This document shows positions 1 through 8,348 of a stretch of DNA of 64,000 bases, piece after piece (position 1 is the stretch's first letter; each line of letters opens with the position of its first letter). The stretch spans positions 930,001 to 994,000 of the forward strand of contig NZ_VFQC01000001.1 in NCBI RefSeq assembly GCF_006717075.1, written 5' to 3'. Source of the DNA: Haloactinospora alba (lineage in GTDB: Bacteria; Actinomycetota; Actinomycetes; Streptosporangiales; Streptosporangiaceae). Made by a program: the position numbers and the translations under genes. The notes under the pieces were generated by a model. The model did no database searches. It was not told the DNA's origin and saw nothing but the letters and a program-made list of their open reading frames with translations.

Positions 1-211
1 GATGCGGGACGGGCTCCTCGCCGCCGGGCACCTCGATGACACGACCGCGGCGCGGACCGAGGACGAGGCGCGCGAGCGTGCGGCACGGGCCCGCGACGGA
101 GTGGCCGCCGCGGCGCCCCCCGACGGAAGGGACCTGTTCACCCACGTCTACCGCGAACCGACCGAGGAGCTCGGACGGCAGCAGCGCATCTGGCAGGAGG
201 AGGTGGCATGA
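1..211 (+). CDS. 2-oxoacid dehydrogenase E1 component, alpha subunit (3' end only)
   Basis: Only the last ~70 codons are present; the gene starts before the window. The fragment is charged and alpha-helical and ends QRIWQEEVA, as E1 alpha chains of the pyruvate/branched-chain 2-oxoacid dehydrogenase family do. Its stop overlaps the start of the E1 beta gene in an ATGA, so the two are translationally coupled. Identity rests mainly on that neighbour: E1 alpha and beta form the thiamine-diphosphate heterotetramer that decarboxylates the 2-oxoacid. Substrate (pyruvate, branched-chain oxoacid or acetoin) cannot be told from this piece. Confidence 0.75.
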   Translation, partial: MRDGLLAAGHLDDTTAARTEDEARERAARARDGVAAAAPPDGRDLFTHVYREPTEELGRQQRIWQEEVA

Positions 212-1236
212 CCGAACTGGCCGTCAACGACCGGCAGGCCGCGAACGACGCGTCCGCGGACCGTCTCTCCATGCAGCAGGCGCTCAACCGGGCGCTGCGC
301 ACGGTCCTGACCGACGACCCCGACACACTGGTGTTCGGGGAGGATGTGGGACGACTCGGTGGGGTGTTCAGGGTCACCGACGGTCTGCAGCGGGAGTTCG
401 GTGCGCGGCGCGTGTTCGACACCCCGCTCGCGGAGTCGGGCATCGTCGGGCTCGCGGTGGGACTGGCGATGAACGGCTGGCGCCCGGTGCCGGAACTCCA
501 GTTCGACGGGTTCGCCTATCCGGCGGTCGACCAGATCGTCAACCAGATGGCGCGGATGCACTACCGCTCCCGGGGGGCGTTCCGCATGCCCATCACGCTG
601 CGAGTGCCCAGCTTCGGCGGTATCCAGGCCCCCGAACACCACGGGGAGAGTCTGGAAGCGCTGTTCGCCCACCTCCCCGGGGTGAAGGTCGTCGCGCCCT
701 CGGACCCGCAGGACGCCTACGGCCTGCTCCTGCGTGCGGTGCGCGACGACGACCCGGTGATCTACATGGAACCGAAAGCCCGCTACTGGGAACGGCACCC
801 GGTGGAACCGGTAGCGGACACCGCGCCGGCGGGAACGAGCCGCGTCGTACGCGCCGGGCGGCACGCCACTCTCGTGACGTGGGGATCGATGGTCCACCGC
901 TGCCGCAGGGCCGCCGAGCTGGCGGCCGAGGACGGGGTGGACGTGGAGGTACTGGACCTGCGGTGGCTCAAACCGATCGACGCCCAGGGGGTCGCCGCGG
1001 CGGTGCGCCGTACCCGTCGTGCGGTGGTGGTCCACGAGGCGCCGCTCACCGCCGGACTGGGTGCGGAGGTCTCGGCACTCATCACGGAGCGGGCGTTCTC
1101 CGAGCTCGCCGCTCCCGTGGAACGCGTGACCGGATTCGACGTGCCGTACCCGGCCGGTCCGCTGGAACAGCAGTACCTGCCCACGGTCGACCGCATCCTG
1201 CTCGCCCTACAACGCACCCTGGAGGGCCAGTCGTGA
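208..1236 (+). CDS. 2-oxoacid dehydrogenase E1 component, beta subunit
   Basis: A 342-residue transketolase-like E1 beta chain. It has the family segments LVFGEDVG near residue 45, DTPLAESGIVGLAVGLAM near 72-89, QFDGFAYPAVDQIVNQ near 98, and a C-terminal transketolase domain with LVTWGSMV and DLRWLKPID. Length is usual for PdhB/BkdB. With E1 alpha it transfers the decarboxylated acyl group to a lipoyl domain. It overlaps the upstream gene (ATGA) and the downstream lipoyl gene (GTGA), so the operon is tightly coupled. Sequence style is closest to PdhB/BkdB of actinobacteria; the odd lipoyl and hydrolase neighbours keep an acetoin-type enzyme possible. Confidence 0.93.
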   Translation: MTELAVNDRQAANDASADRLSMQQALNRALRTVLTDDPDTLVFGEDVGRLGGVFRVTDGLQREFGARRVFDTPLAESGIVGLAVGLAMNGWRPVPELQFDGFAYPAVDQIVNQMARMHYRSRGAFRMPITLRVPSFGGIQAPEHHGESLEALFAHLPGVKVVAPSDPQDAYGLLLRAVRDDDPVIYMEPKARYWERHPVEPVADTAPAGTSRVVRAGRHATLVTWGSMVHRCRRAAELAAEDGVDVEVLDLRWLKPIDAQGVAAAVRRTRRAVVVHEAPLTAGLGAEVSALITERAFSELAAPVERVTGFDVPYPAGPLEQQYLPTVDRILLALQRTLEGQS

Positions 1237-1553
1237 ACGCACACACCTTCACCCTGCCGGACCTCGGCGAGGGACTCATCGAAGCCACCGTGTTGGAGTG
1301 GCTGGTGCAACCCGGTGACCGGGTCGAACGCAACCAGCCCCTCGTGGAGGTGGAAACCACCAAGTCCGCCGTGGAGATCCCCTCCCCGCGGGCCGGTGCG
1401 ATAGACCGTCTGCACGCCGCTGCCGGAGAGGTCCTCGCTGTCGGGGACCCCCTGGTGACGTTCACGGCCGAACAGGAGGCCGGCGTCGTCGGCACGGTCC
1501 CGACCGAGGAGGAACCCCAGCGCCGGGTGCGGCTGAGCCCACCCTCCGAGTGA
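1233..1553 (+). CDS. stand-alone lipoyl domain protein (truncated E2-like)
   Basis: A 106-residue protein starting at GTG overlapping the E1 beta stop. Residues 1-80 are one biotinyl/lipoyl domain with the PDLGEGL entry and the swinging-arm lysine K44 in VETTKSAVEIPSP. After a short acidic linker (VPTEEEPQRR) it stops; the peripheral-subunit-binding domain and acyltransferase core of a normal 400-residue E2 are absent. The next gene encodes an alpha/beta hydrolase, not the missing core. AcoC of acetoin dehydrogenase is a lipoyl domain fused to an alpha/beta hydrolase fold, so this looks like a split version. It may be a substrate shuttle working with an E2 elsewhere, or the genuine E2 arm of this operon. 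Confidence 0.88.
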   Translation: MNAHTFTLPDLGEGLIEATVLEWLVQPGDRVERNQPLVEVETTKSAVEIPSPRAGAIDRLHAAAGEVLAVGDPLVTFTAEQEAGVVGTVPTEEEPQRRVRLSPPSE

Positions 1554-1582
1554 GAACCGGCGCCGTAGGGAAAGGAACACGG

Positions 1583-2347
1583 ATGGGGACGACTCCACAG
1601 GACGGCATCCCCCTGCACTGCGGTTCGGCGTCGCCCGCGCCGGACAGCCCGGCCCGGACGACGCCGGCCCTCCTCCTGCACGGGTTCGGTTCCGACCATG
1701 AGATGAACTGGAAACGCACCGGTTGGTTCCGGGCTCTGACGGAGCGGGGAATACCGGTGCTCGCGCCGGACCTGCGAGGGCACGGCGCCAGCCCGAAACC
1801 GTACGAGGCGGCGGCCTACCCGCCCAGCGCGTTCACCGCTGACTTGCTGCGACTGCTGGACGAGCGGGGGGTCGAGCGAGTGGACCTGGTCGGTTACTCG
1901 ATGGGCTCCCGGTTGGCCTGGGACCTCGCGTTGCGGCACCCGGAACGGGTGCGGCGCGCGGTACTCGCCGGCTTCGGTCCGCGGGACGCGTTCGCCGGAA
2001 CCGACCTGGACCACCTGGACACCGACGAGAGTCCGTTCGGTGCGCTCTACCGCGCCTCGGCCGCGCTCCCCGGAAACGACCCTCGAGCACTCGCCGCCTG
2101 TGCCCGGGGGCAGGCGGCACGGCCGTTCACGAGCCACCCCGTTCCGCAGGGGGTGCCGCTGCTGTTCACCGCCGGCGAGCACGACGAGGTCGCGGCGGGG
2201 ATGGAGGACCTGGCGCGCGACTGCGGCGCGGTGGAGGCGCTACGGATCCCCGGCAGGGAGCACCGCAGCGCCGTCTCGGCCCGTGCGTTCAAGCACAGCG
2301 TCCTGGAGTTCTGCACCCGGGAGGAAACACCGCAGACCGCCGGCTAA
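1583..2347 (+). CDS. alpha/beta hydrolase, operon partner of the lipoyl protein
   Basis: A 254-residue alpha/beta hydrolase. LLLHGFGSDHEMNW (~31-43) forms the oxyanion region, the nucleophile is Ser106 in VGYSMGS, and an acid in AGEHDE and a histidine in GREHRSA complete the triad. No signal peptide, so cytoplasmic. I chose the ATG at 1583 because AAAGGA lies about 7 nt upstream; a GTG at 1550 overlaps the lipoyl stop and would add 11 residues. Co-transcription with E1 and lipoyl genes suggests it acts on an acyl group carried by, or released from, the lipoyl arm. The exact substrate is unknown. Confidence 0.85.
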   Translation: MGTTPQDGIPLHCGSASPAPDSPARTTPALLLHGFGSDHEMNWKRTGWFRALTERGIPVLAPDLRGHGASPKPYEAAAYPPSAFTADLLRLLDERGVERVDLVGYSMGSRLAWDLALRHPERVRRAVLAGFGPRDAFAGTDLDHLDTDESPFGALYRASAALPGNDPRALAACARGQAARPFTSHPVPQGVPLLFTAGEHDEVAAGMEDLARDCGAVEALRIPGREHRSAVSARAFKHSVLEFCTREETPQTAG

Positions 2348-2453
2348 CCGGGTGCCTCGTGAAAGTCGGGGATGTCGCGTTCACGTACCGGAGGGTGAGC
2401 GGTAACGTCCGTTTCGCTTGGCTCTCGCCTTCATAACGACCGTTGTGCACACA

Positions 2454-2505
2454 TTGGTGAGATTGCTCGCACCGGCTAGTGTCCGGTTTCGGAACCCGAA
2501 ACCGG
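2454..2505 (+). promoter_or_regulatory. promoter and 10-bp inverted repeat before the nucleoside uptake operon
   Basis: TTGGTG at 2454-2459 and TAGTGT at 2477-2482 are 17 bp apart, a plausible vegetative promoter. Immediately downstream lies a perfect inverted repeat, CCGGTTTCGG (2483-2492), 3-nt spacer, CCGAAACCGG (2496-2505). It would cover the transcription start and end 31 bp before the GTG of the lipoprotein gene. Its position suits a repressor operator; an mRNA hairpin is the alternative. The regulator is not identifiable here. Confidence 0.55.
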
Positions 2506-2536
2506 TTCGGGAGTTGCGGGGTGAAGGGGGAGCGCA

Positions 2537-3595
2537 GTGGAACGGACACTCACCACGCGCCTCGCCGCGGTCGCGGCGGCGGGCTTTCTGGGCGTGAGCG
2601 CGACGGCCTGTGACAGCGGAGAGGGCGGCGACGGCGGGAACAACGACCAGTCCGAGGCCTCCGACCTCAAGGTGGGGCTCGCCTACGACGTCGGGGGCCG
2701 GGGGGACAAGTCGTTCAACGACTCCGCCTACCGCGGCCTGCAGAAGGTCGAGGAGGAGCTGGGGGTCGAGGAGGTCAACGACCTCGAACCCAGTGAGGGG
2801 GAGTCGGACTCGGACAAGGTGGACCGGCTCTCGCTCATGGCCGAGCAGGGATACGACATCGTGTTCGGCATCGGCTTCGCCTACGCCGAGCCGATGAAGG
2901 AGGTCGCGCCGGAGTACCCCGACGTCAACTTCGCCATCGTCGACGAGGAGGTCGAGGGCATCGACAACCTCACGAGCCTGGTGTTCGCGGACGAGGAGGC
3001 GGCGTTCCTCGCGGGCGCGGCGGCGGCGTACAAGTCCGAGGAGGACCACATCGGCTTCGTCGGAGGTGTGGAAACCCCGCTGATCAAGAAGTTCGAGGCC
3101 GGTTACACGGCGGGAGCCGAGCACGTCACGCCGGATATCGAGGTCGAGACCTCCTACATCTCCCAACCCCCCGACATGTCGGGTTTCCAGGACCCGGCTC
3201 TGGGGCGTTCCACGGCCAAGGGCCAGCTGGACAAGGGCGCGGACGTCCTCTACCACGGTGCCGGGGCGGCAGGCACCGGCGTGCTGGAGGCGGTCGTGAA
3301 CGCGGACGCCAAGTTCGTCGGTACGGACAGCGACCAGTACGAGAACGCCTCCGAGGAGCAGAAGCCGCACGTGGTCACCTCCGCGCTGAAGGGCGTGGAC
3401 ACCGCCGTGTTCGAGTTCGCCTCCTCGGTCGCCGAGGGGGCGGCCCAGTCCGGTGTCCAACGGTTCGACCTCGCCGACGGCGGGGTGGACTACGCGACCT
3501 CCAACACGGAGGAGATCGCCGACATCGAGGACGACCTCGACGAGCTCAAACAGCAGATCGCCGACGGTGAGATCGAGGTTCCGACCAAACCGTGA
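2537..3595 (+). CDS. BMP-family nucleoside-binding lipoprotein of an ABC transporter
   Basis: A 352-residue substrate-binding lipoprotein starting at GTG with a GGGGGAG ribosome site. A signal peptide ends at a lipobox-like SATAC, followed by a Gly/Asp/Asn-rich linker. The mature part has the BMP/PnrA motifs DVGGRGDKSFNDSA and VFGIGFAYAEPMKEVA, and GFVGGVETPLIKKFEAGY. BMP proteins deliver purine or pyrimidine nucleosides to a two-ATPase-domain ABC importer, which is encoded next. Cytidine deaminase and nucleoside phosphorylase genes further along the operon support nucleosides as substrate. Confidence 0.93.
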   Translation: MERTLTTRLAAVAAAGFLGVSATACDSGEGGDGGNNDQSEASDLKVGLAYDVGGRGDKSFNDSAYRGLQKVEEELGVEEVNDLEPSEGESDSDKVDRLSLMAEQGYDIVFGIGFAYAEPMKEVAPEYPDVNFAIVDEEVEGIDNLTSLVFADEEAAFLAGAAAAYKSEEDHIGFVGGVETPLIKKFEAGYTAGAEHVTPDIEVETSYISQPPDMSGFQDPALGRSTAKGQLDKGADVLYHGAGAAGTGVLEAVVNADAKFVGTDSDQYENASEEQKPHVVTSALKGVDTAVFEFASSVAEGAAQSGVQRFDLADGGVDYATSNTEEIADIEDDLDELKQQIADGEIEVPTKP

Positions 3596-3703
3596 ACCCG
3601 GTGCCGCGCTGTCGCGGGCAACCGTGGGACATCCCGCCGAGGAGGCGGTGCGGCGGCAGCGCGGTTCGGGCGGCACCGGTCCAGCCAGTTGAGGACACGC
3701 CAC

Positions 3704-5266
3704 ATGACAGACCCAGCTTCCCCCGGCGGGCCCGACCCTCCCGTTGTCGAGCTGCGCGGCATAACGAAACGGTTCCCCGGCGTGGTGGCCAACCACGACA
3801 TCGACATAGCGGTCACACGCGGCACGGTGCACGCCATCGTCGGGGAGAACGGAGCGGGAAAGTCCACCCTGATGAAGACCCTCTACGGGATGCACCGCCC
3901 GGACGAGGGGGAGATCCTGCTCGACGGCGCCGAGGCCACGCTGCACTCACCCGCTGCGGCGATCAACCACGGTATCGGTATGGTGCACCAGCACTTCATG
4001 CTCGCCGACAACCTCACCGTGCTGGAGAACGTGGTTCTGGGCGCCGAACACGTGCACGGGATCGGGGCGAAAGCACGTGAGCGCGTGCGTGCGCTCTCCG
4101 AGACCTACGGGCTGGGTGTGCGGCCGGACCGGTTGGCCGAGGGGCTCGGGGTCGGCGACCGCCAGCGGGTGGAGATCCTCAAGGTTCTCTACCGCGGCGC
4201 CCGCATCGTGATCCTGGACGAGCCGACCGCTGTCCTCGTCCCCCACGAGGTGGACGCGCTCTTCGACAACCTGCGGGAACTCAAACGCGAGGGCCTCACC
4301 GTCATATTCATCTCGCACAAGCTGGACGAGGTGCTCGACGTCGCCGACACCGTCACGGTGATCCGCCGCGGCACCACCGTGGACACCCGAGACCCGGCGG
4401 CGACCTCGGCACGGGAGCTGGCGACGCTCATGGTGGGCGGGGAACTCCCCGTTCCGGAACTGCGGGAGGACACCACGGCCGGGGAGACGGTGCTGGAGAT
4501 CTCCGGGCTGCGCGTGACGGACGCCGGCGGCCGTCCCGTCGTGGACGGGGTCGACCTCGACGTGCGGCGCGGCGAGATCGTCGGGATCGCCGGGGTCGAG
4601 GGCAACGGCCAGTCCGAACTGGTCGAGGCCATCATGGGGATGCGCGCGCCGGAGGGCGGTAGCGTGCGCCTCGGCGGGACCGACATCACCGGCTGGCACA
4701 CCCGAAGCATCCGGGAGTCCGGTGTCGGATACGTCCCCGAGGACCGTCAGCGGCACGGGCTGTTGCTGGAGGCACCTCTCTGGGAGAACCGCGTCCTGGG
4801 ACACCAGACGGAACCCCCCAACGCCAACGGCTTCCTGATCGACAGGGCGGGCGCGCGTGCGACCACGCGCACGGTGGTGGACTCCTACGACGTGCGAACT
4901 CCCGACATCGACGTGCTCGCCGACGCGCTCAGCGGAGGCAACCAGCAGAAACTGGTCATCGGCCGGGAGATGAGCCACGACCCCACGGCGCTGCTCGCCG
5001 CGCACCCCACGCGCGGCGTGGACGTGGGAGCGCAGGCCGCGATTTGGGAACACCTGCGCGACGCCCGGGCGCGGGGACTGGCGGTACTGCTGATCTCCGC
5101 CGACCTGGACGAGCTGATCGGCATGTCCGACACGTTGCACGTGATCCTGCGGGGACGACTGGTCACCGAGGCCGACCCCGCGACCGTTACCCCCGAAGAA
5201 CTGGGTTCAGCCATGACCGGTGCCGCACAGGGCCCGCCCACCGGTGAGAGCGGAGGGCAGTCATGA
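3704..5266 (+). CDS. nucleoside ABC transporter, duplicated ATP-binding protein
   Basis: A 520-residue protein with two ABC ATPase domains. Domain 1 has Walker A GENGAGKST, a non-standard signature LGVGDRQRVEIL and Walker B VILDEPTAVL. Domain 2 has a degenerate Walker A (GVEGNGQSE), a normal LSGGNQQK signature and Walker B LLAAHPTRGVDVGA. This asymmetry is typical of the RbsA/MglA/YufO group. The ATG at 3704 is preceded by GAGGAC; the stop overlaps the first permease start (ATGA). It powers uptake through the two following permeases. Confidence 0.95.
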   Translation: MTDPASPGGPDPPVVELRGITKRFPGVVANHDIDIAVTRGTVHAIVGENGAGKSTLMKTLYGMHRPDEGEILLDGAEATLHSPAAAINHGIGMVHQHFMLADNLTVLENVVLGAEHVHGIGAKARERVRALSETYGLGVRPDRLAEGLGVGDRQRVEILKVLYRGARIVILDEPTAVLVPHEVDALFDNLRELKREGLTVIFISHKLDEVLDVADTVTVIRRGTTVDTRDPAATSARELATLMVGGELPVPELREDTTAGETVLEISGLRVTDAGGRPVVDGVDLDVRRGEIVGIAGVEGNGQSELVEAIMGMRAPEGGSVRLGGTDITGWHTRSIRESGVGYVPEDRQRHGLLLEAPLWENRVLGHQTEPPNANGFLIDRAGARATTRTVVDSYDVRTPDIDVLADALSGGNQQKLVIGREMSHDPTALLAAHPTRGVDVGAQAAIWEHLRDARARGLAVLLISADLDELIGMSDTLHVILRGRLVTEADPATVTPEELGSAMTGAAQGPPTGESGGQS

Positions 5267-6693
5267 CACGGGTGCGGATGGCCGGCCCGGTGGGAACCCT
5301 GGTACTCGCCCTGCTGGGCGCCTGCGCCGCGGCCGTGCTCGACCTCGGGCTGCTCGCGCCGGCCGCTCTGGCCCTCAGCGTCGCGGCCGTCGCCGCCACG
5401 ACGCCGTTCACCACGACGGAGGGTACGGCGCGGGACGCCGACCCGCCGCCGTTCCGGATCATGGCCGCGGTGCTGGCCGGCCTCACCGGCGTCGTCGTCG
5501 GCCTCCTCACCGCCACGGTGGCCGACCTCGGGCTCATAGAACCGGTCAGCTACGCCCTCGGTGCTTTCGTCGGCTGCGGGGCGGCACCGCTCATGTACCG
5601 CAGGACCGCAACGTCGCTGGCGCTGTCCCTGGCGGCCGTCGCTCTCGCAGTGGTGCTGGCGCTGGCCGTCACCTCGGTCGTGCTGCTCATCACGGGGATC
5701 GACCCCCTGTTCGCCTACACCGAGATGCTGGACTACGGCTCCAGTCCGGACAGTGTCGTACAGATCGTCAACAACGGCACCACGCTGTACCTGTCGGCGG
5801 TGGCGGTGGCCATCGGCTTCAAGATGAAGCTGTTCAACATCGGCGTGGACGGCCAGTATCGGCTCGCGGCGCTGCTGGCCGCCGCCGTCGGCGGCGCCTG
5901 GGCGCTCCCCCCGGTACTGCACCAGTTCGTGATCGTGGCCGTGGCGGTCGCCGTCGGCGGTTTCTGGGCGGGCATCGCCGGATACCTCAAGGTGGCCCGC
6001 GGGGTCTCCGAGGTCATCTCCACGATCATGCTGAACTCGATCGCCACCGCGGTGACCGCTTACCTACTGAGCACCGATCGCCTCGCCGTGGAGATCGGCA
6101 CGAACAACGTCGGGACGCCGGAGATCCCGGATTCTGGGTGGGTGCCTGGCATCCCCGCCGGTTTCCTCGGCGCCGACGGGGAGATCTTCGGCCTGGTGCT
6201 TCTGGCGGCAGCCGTGGGCGCGGGCTACTGGACGGTGCTCAACCGCACCCGGTTCGGGTTCGACCTGCGGGCCACCGGCCAGTCGCCCGAGGCCGCACGC
6301 GCCAGCGGTGTCAACGTGAACCGGATGGTCCTCACGTCCATGGTGCTGTCCGGAATGGTGGCCGGGCTCGTCGGTATGCCCCAACTCCTCGGGGAGTCGC
6401 ACTACTACGCGCTGGACTTCCCCACCGGTCTCGGCTTCACGGGGATCGCCATCGCGCTGTTGGGGCGCAACCACCCGGTGGGAATCGCTGCCGCTGCGGC
6501 GTTCTGGGTCTTTCTGGACCGTTCTGCCCAGATTCTGGATTTCCAGGGCATCCCCAAGGAGATGGCAGTGGTCACCCAGGCCACGATGGTGCTCACCGTG
6601 GTGGTGGTCTACGAGGTCGTGCACCGGTGGGGCCGCCGTTACGAACAGCAGCAAGTCGGCGCGGAACTCGGCCGTGCGGAGGTCACACCATGA
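5263..6693 (+). CDS. nucleoside ABC transporter permease 1
   Basis: A 476-residue membrane protein of the BPD_transp_2 family (YufP/NupB type). Many hydrophobic helices are visible; conserved stretches include KMKLFNIGVDGQYRLAAL, ARGVSEVISTIMLNSIA and FGFDLRATGQSPEAARASGV. The N-terminal ~130 residues form extra hydrophobic segments, making it longer than the ~350 residues of Bacillus homologues. It overlaps its neighbours at both ends by ATGA. With permease 2 it forms the channel energised by the double ATPase. Confidence 0.93.
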   Translation: MTRVRMAGPVGTLVLALLGACAAAVLDLGLLAPAALALSVAAVAATTPFTTTEGTARDADPPPFRIMAAVLAGLTGVVVGLLTATVADLGLIEPVSYALGAFVGCGAAPLMYRRTATSLALSLAAVALAVVLALAVTSVVLLITGIDPLFAYTEMLDYGSSPDSVVQIVNNGTTLYLSAVAVAIGFKMKLFNIGVDGQYRLAALLAAAVGGAWALPPVLHQFVIVAVAVAVGGFWAGIAGYLKVARGVSEVISTIMLNSIATAVTAYLLSTDRLAVEIGTNNVGTPEIPDSGWVPGIPAGFLGADGEIFGLVLLAAAVGAGYWTVLNRTRFGFDLRATGQSPEAARASGVNVNRMVLTSMVLSGMVAGLVGMPQLLGESHYYALDFPTGLGFTGIAIALLGRNHPVGIAAAAAFWVFLDRSAQILDFQGIPKEMAVVTQATMVLTVVVVYEVVHRWGRRYEQQQVGAELGRAEVTP

Positions 6694-7943
6694 GCCAGGC
6701 AACGACGGTGGGAGCTCCGCAGCAGGAGGACAACCGCGCACGTCACCGGTGGCGGGTGCTGAGCCTCGTCGCCGCCGGTTTCGTCGCTCTGTCGGCGGTA
6801 CGGATCGTCACCGGGCAGCACACCATCACCAGCCCCGGAACCATCCAGGCGATGCTGGCGTTCGCCGTACCCATCGGCCTCGCCGGCCTCGGCGGACTGT
6901 GGGCGGAACGCTCTGGTGTCATCAACATCGGCCTGGAAGGCATGATGGTGTTCGGCACCTGGTTCGGTGCCTTCGCCGCGTGGACGTCCGGAAACCCGTG
7001 GGTGGGCCTGGCCGCCGGGATCCTGGGCGGAATGCTCGGTGGTCTGATCCACGCCGTGGCCACCGTGGGGTTCGGTGTGGACCACATCGTGTCCGGCGTC
7101 GCGATCAACATCCTCTCCGTGGGCGCGATGCGCTACCTGTCGGTGCTGTACTTCGTGGAGGCCCCGGGTGGCGGAGCGGGCCAGTCCCCGCAACTGCCGG
7201 AGTTCCCCACCGTCGGCGCGCCGTTCGTCGCCGGGGCGCTGGGCGGTCTGGCGGAGCGCAACTGGTTCCTCCTGTCCGACGCGGCCGGTGTCGTCATCGG
7301 GCTCACCACCGGCATGTCGGCGATCACCCTGGTAGCACTCCTCCTGCTTCCGGTGACGTACTACCTGCTGTGGCACAGCAGGTTCGGGCTGCGGTTGCGT
7401 TCGGCGGGAGAGAACCCGGACGCGGCCGAGTCACTGGGCGTCAACGTCTACGCCTACAAGTACGTCGCGCTGCTGACCTCCGGCGGGCTGGCCGGAATGG
7501 GCGGGGTGTTCCTCGCCATGGTGGCCTCCTCGGTGTACCAGGAAGGCCAGACCGGCGGACGGGGCTACATCGGGCTGGCCGCGATGATATTCGGTAACTG
7601 GCGCCCCGGAGGGCTGGCCATGGGAGCCGGCCTGTTCGGGTTCACCGACGCGCTGCAGGTCCGCGGCCAGGGTGGCGCGGTCCACGCCCTCCTCCTGCTG
7701 CTGGCCGTGGTACTGGTCGCGGTCGCGGCCCGGCAGTGGTCGCGGGGCAACCGCACCGCGGCCGTGGTCTCGCTCGCGGTGGCGGGCGCGCTGACGGTGG
7801 TGTACACCGTCACCGACACCGTGCCGGAGGAGCTGGTGATAGCCAGTCCCTACATCACGACCCTGCTGGTGCTGTCACTGGCCTCCCAACGACTGCGGCC
7901 GCCCGCCGCGATCGGACGCGCCTGGCGCCGGAGGGCGTCGTGA
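6690..7943 (+). CDS. nucleoside ABC transporter permease 2
   Basis: A 417-residue partner permease of the same family. Recognisable parts are LAFAVPIGLAGLGGLWAERS, SGVINIGLEGMMVFGTWFGA, GVDHIVSGVAINILSVGAM and FGLRLRSAGENPDAAESLGV. A hydrophobic C-terminal extension follows. Start ATG overlaps the upstream stop; its own stop overlaps the GTG of the deaminase gene, so uptake and salvage genes are translationally coupled. Confidence 0.94.
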   Translation: MSQATTVGAPQQEDNRARHRWRVLSLVAAGFVALSAVRIVTGQHTITSPGTIQAMLAFAVPIGLAGLGGLWAERSGVINIGLEGMMVFGTWFGAFAAWTSGNPWVGLAAGILGGMLGGLIHAVATVGFGVDHIVSGVAINILSVGAMRYLSVLYFVEAPGGGAGQSPQLPEFPTVGAPFVAGALGGLAERNWFLLSDAAGVVIGLTTGMSAITLVALLLLPVTYYLLWHSRFGLRLRSAGENPDAAESLGVNVYAYKYVALLTSGGLAGMGGVFLAMVASSVYQEGQTGGRGYIGLAAMIFGNWRPGGLAMGAGLFGFTDALQVRGQGGAVHALLLLLAVVLVAVAARQWSRGNRTAAVVSLAVAGALTVVYTVTDTVPEELVIASPYITTLLVLSLASQRLRPPAAIGRAWRRRAS

Positions 7944-8338
7944 GCGCGGCACGGGTGGACTGGAACGCCCTGCGTAGGGCGGCAGCCGCGGCCATGGGCA
8001 GCGCCTACGCCCCCTACTCCGGCTTTCCGGTCGGGGCGGCGGCGTTGACAGAGGACGGGCGCACGGTGCGCGGATGCAACGTGGAGAACGCGTCGTACGG
8101 CCTGTCGCTGTGCGCCGAATGCGGGCTGGTCTCGGAACTGCACGCGACCGGCGGCGGAACGCTCACCGCTCTCACCTGCCACGACCGTTCCGGAACACGC
8201 GTACTGCCGTGCGGCCGCTGTCGCCAGCTGCTGCACGAGCACGGCGGTCCCGGAATGCTGGTGGACACCCCGCAGGGGCCGCTTCCCCTGTCCGACCTGC
8301 TGCCGGCCGCGTTCGGCCCGACCGATCTCACGCGCTAG
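7940..8338 (+). CDS. cdd: cytidine deaminase
   Basis: A 132-residue enzyme converting cytidine/deoxycytidine to uridine/deoxyuridine. The zinc site is visible: C58-A-E60 (E60 shuttles the proton) and PC91GRC94, giving the three-cysteine zinc set of the small tetrameric class. The substrate motif is GCNVENASYG. Length matches that class. The GTG start overlaps the permease stop (GTGA), which fixes the start. In the operon it processes imported cytidine before phosphorolysis. Confidence 0.95.
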   Translation: MSAARVDWNALRRAAAAAMGSAYAPYSGFPVGAAALTEDGRTVRGCNVENASYGLSLCAECGLVSELHATGGGTLTALTCHDRSGTRVLPCGRCRQLLHEHGGPGMLVDTPQGPLPLSDLLPAAFGPTDLTR

Positions 8339-8348
8339 AGGTACGAGC

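Noticed and set aside
148-1035. Long minus-strand frame antisense to E1 beta
   Set aside because: It mirrors the G/C third positions of the real gene on the other strand; the product is His/Arg-rich with no fold.
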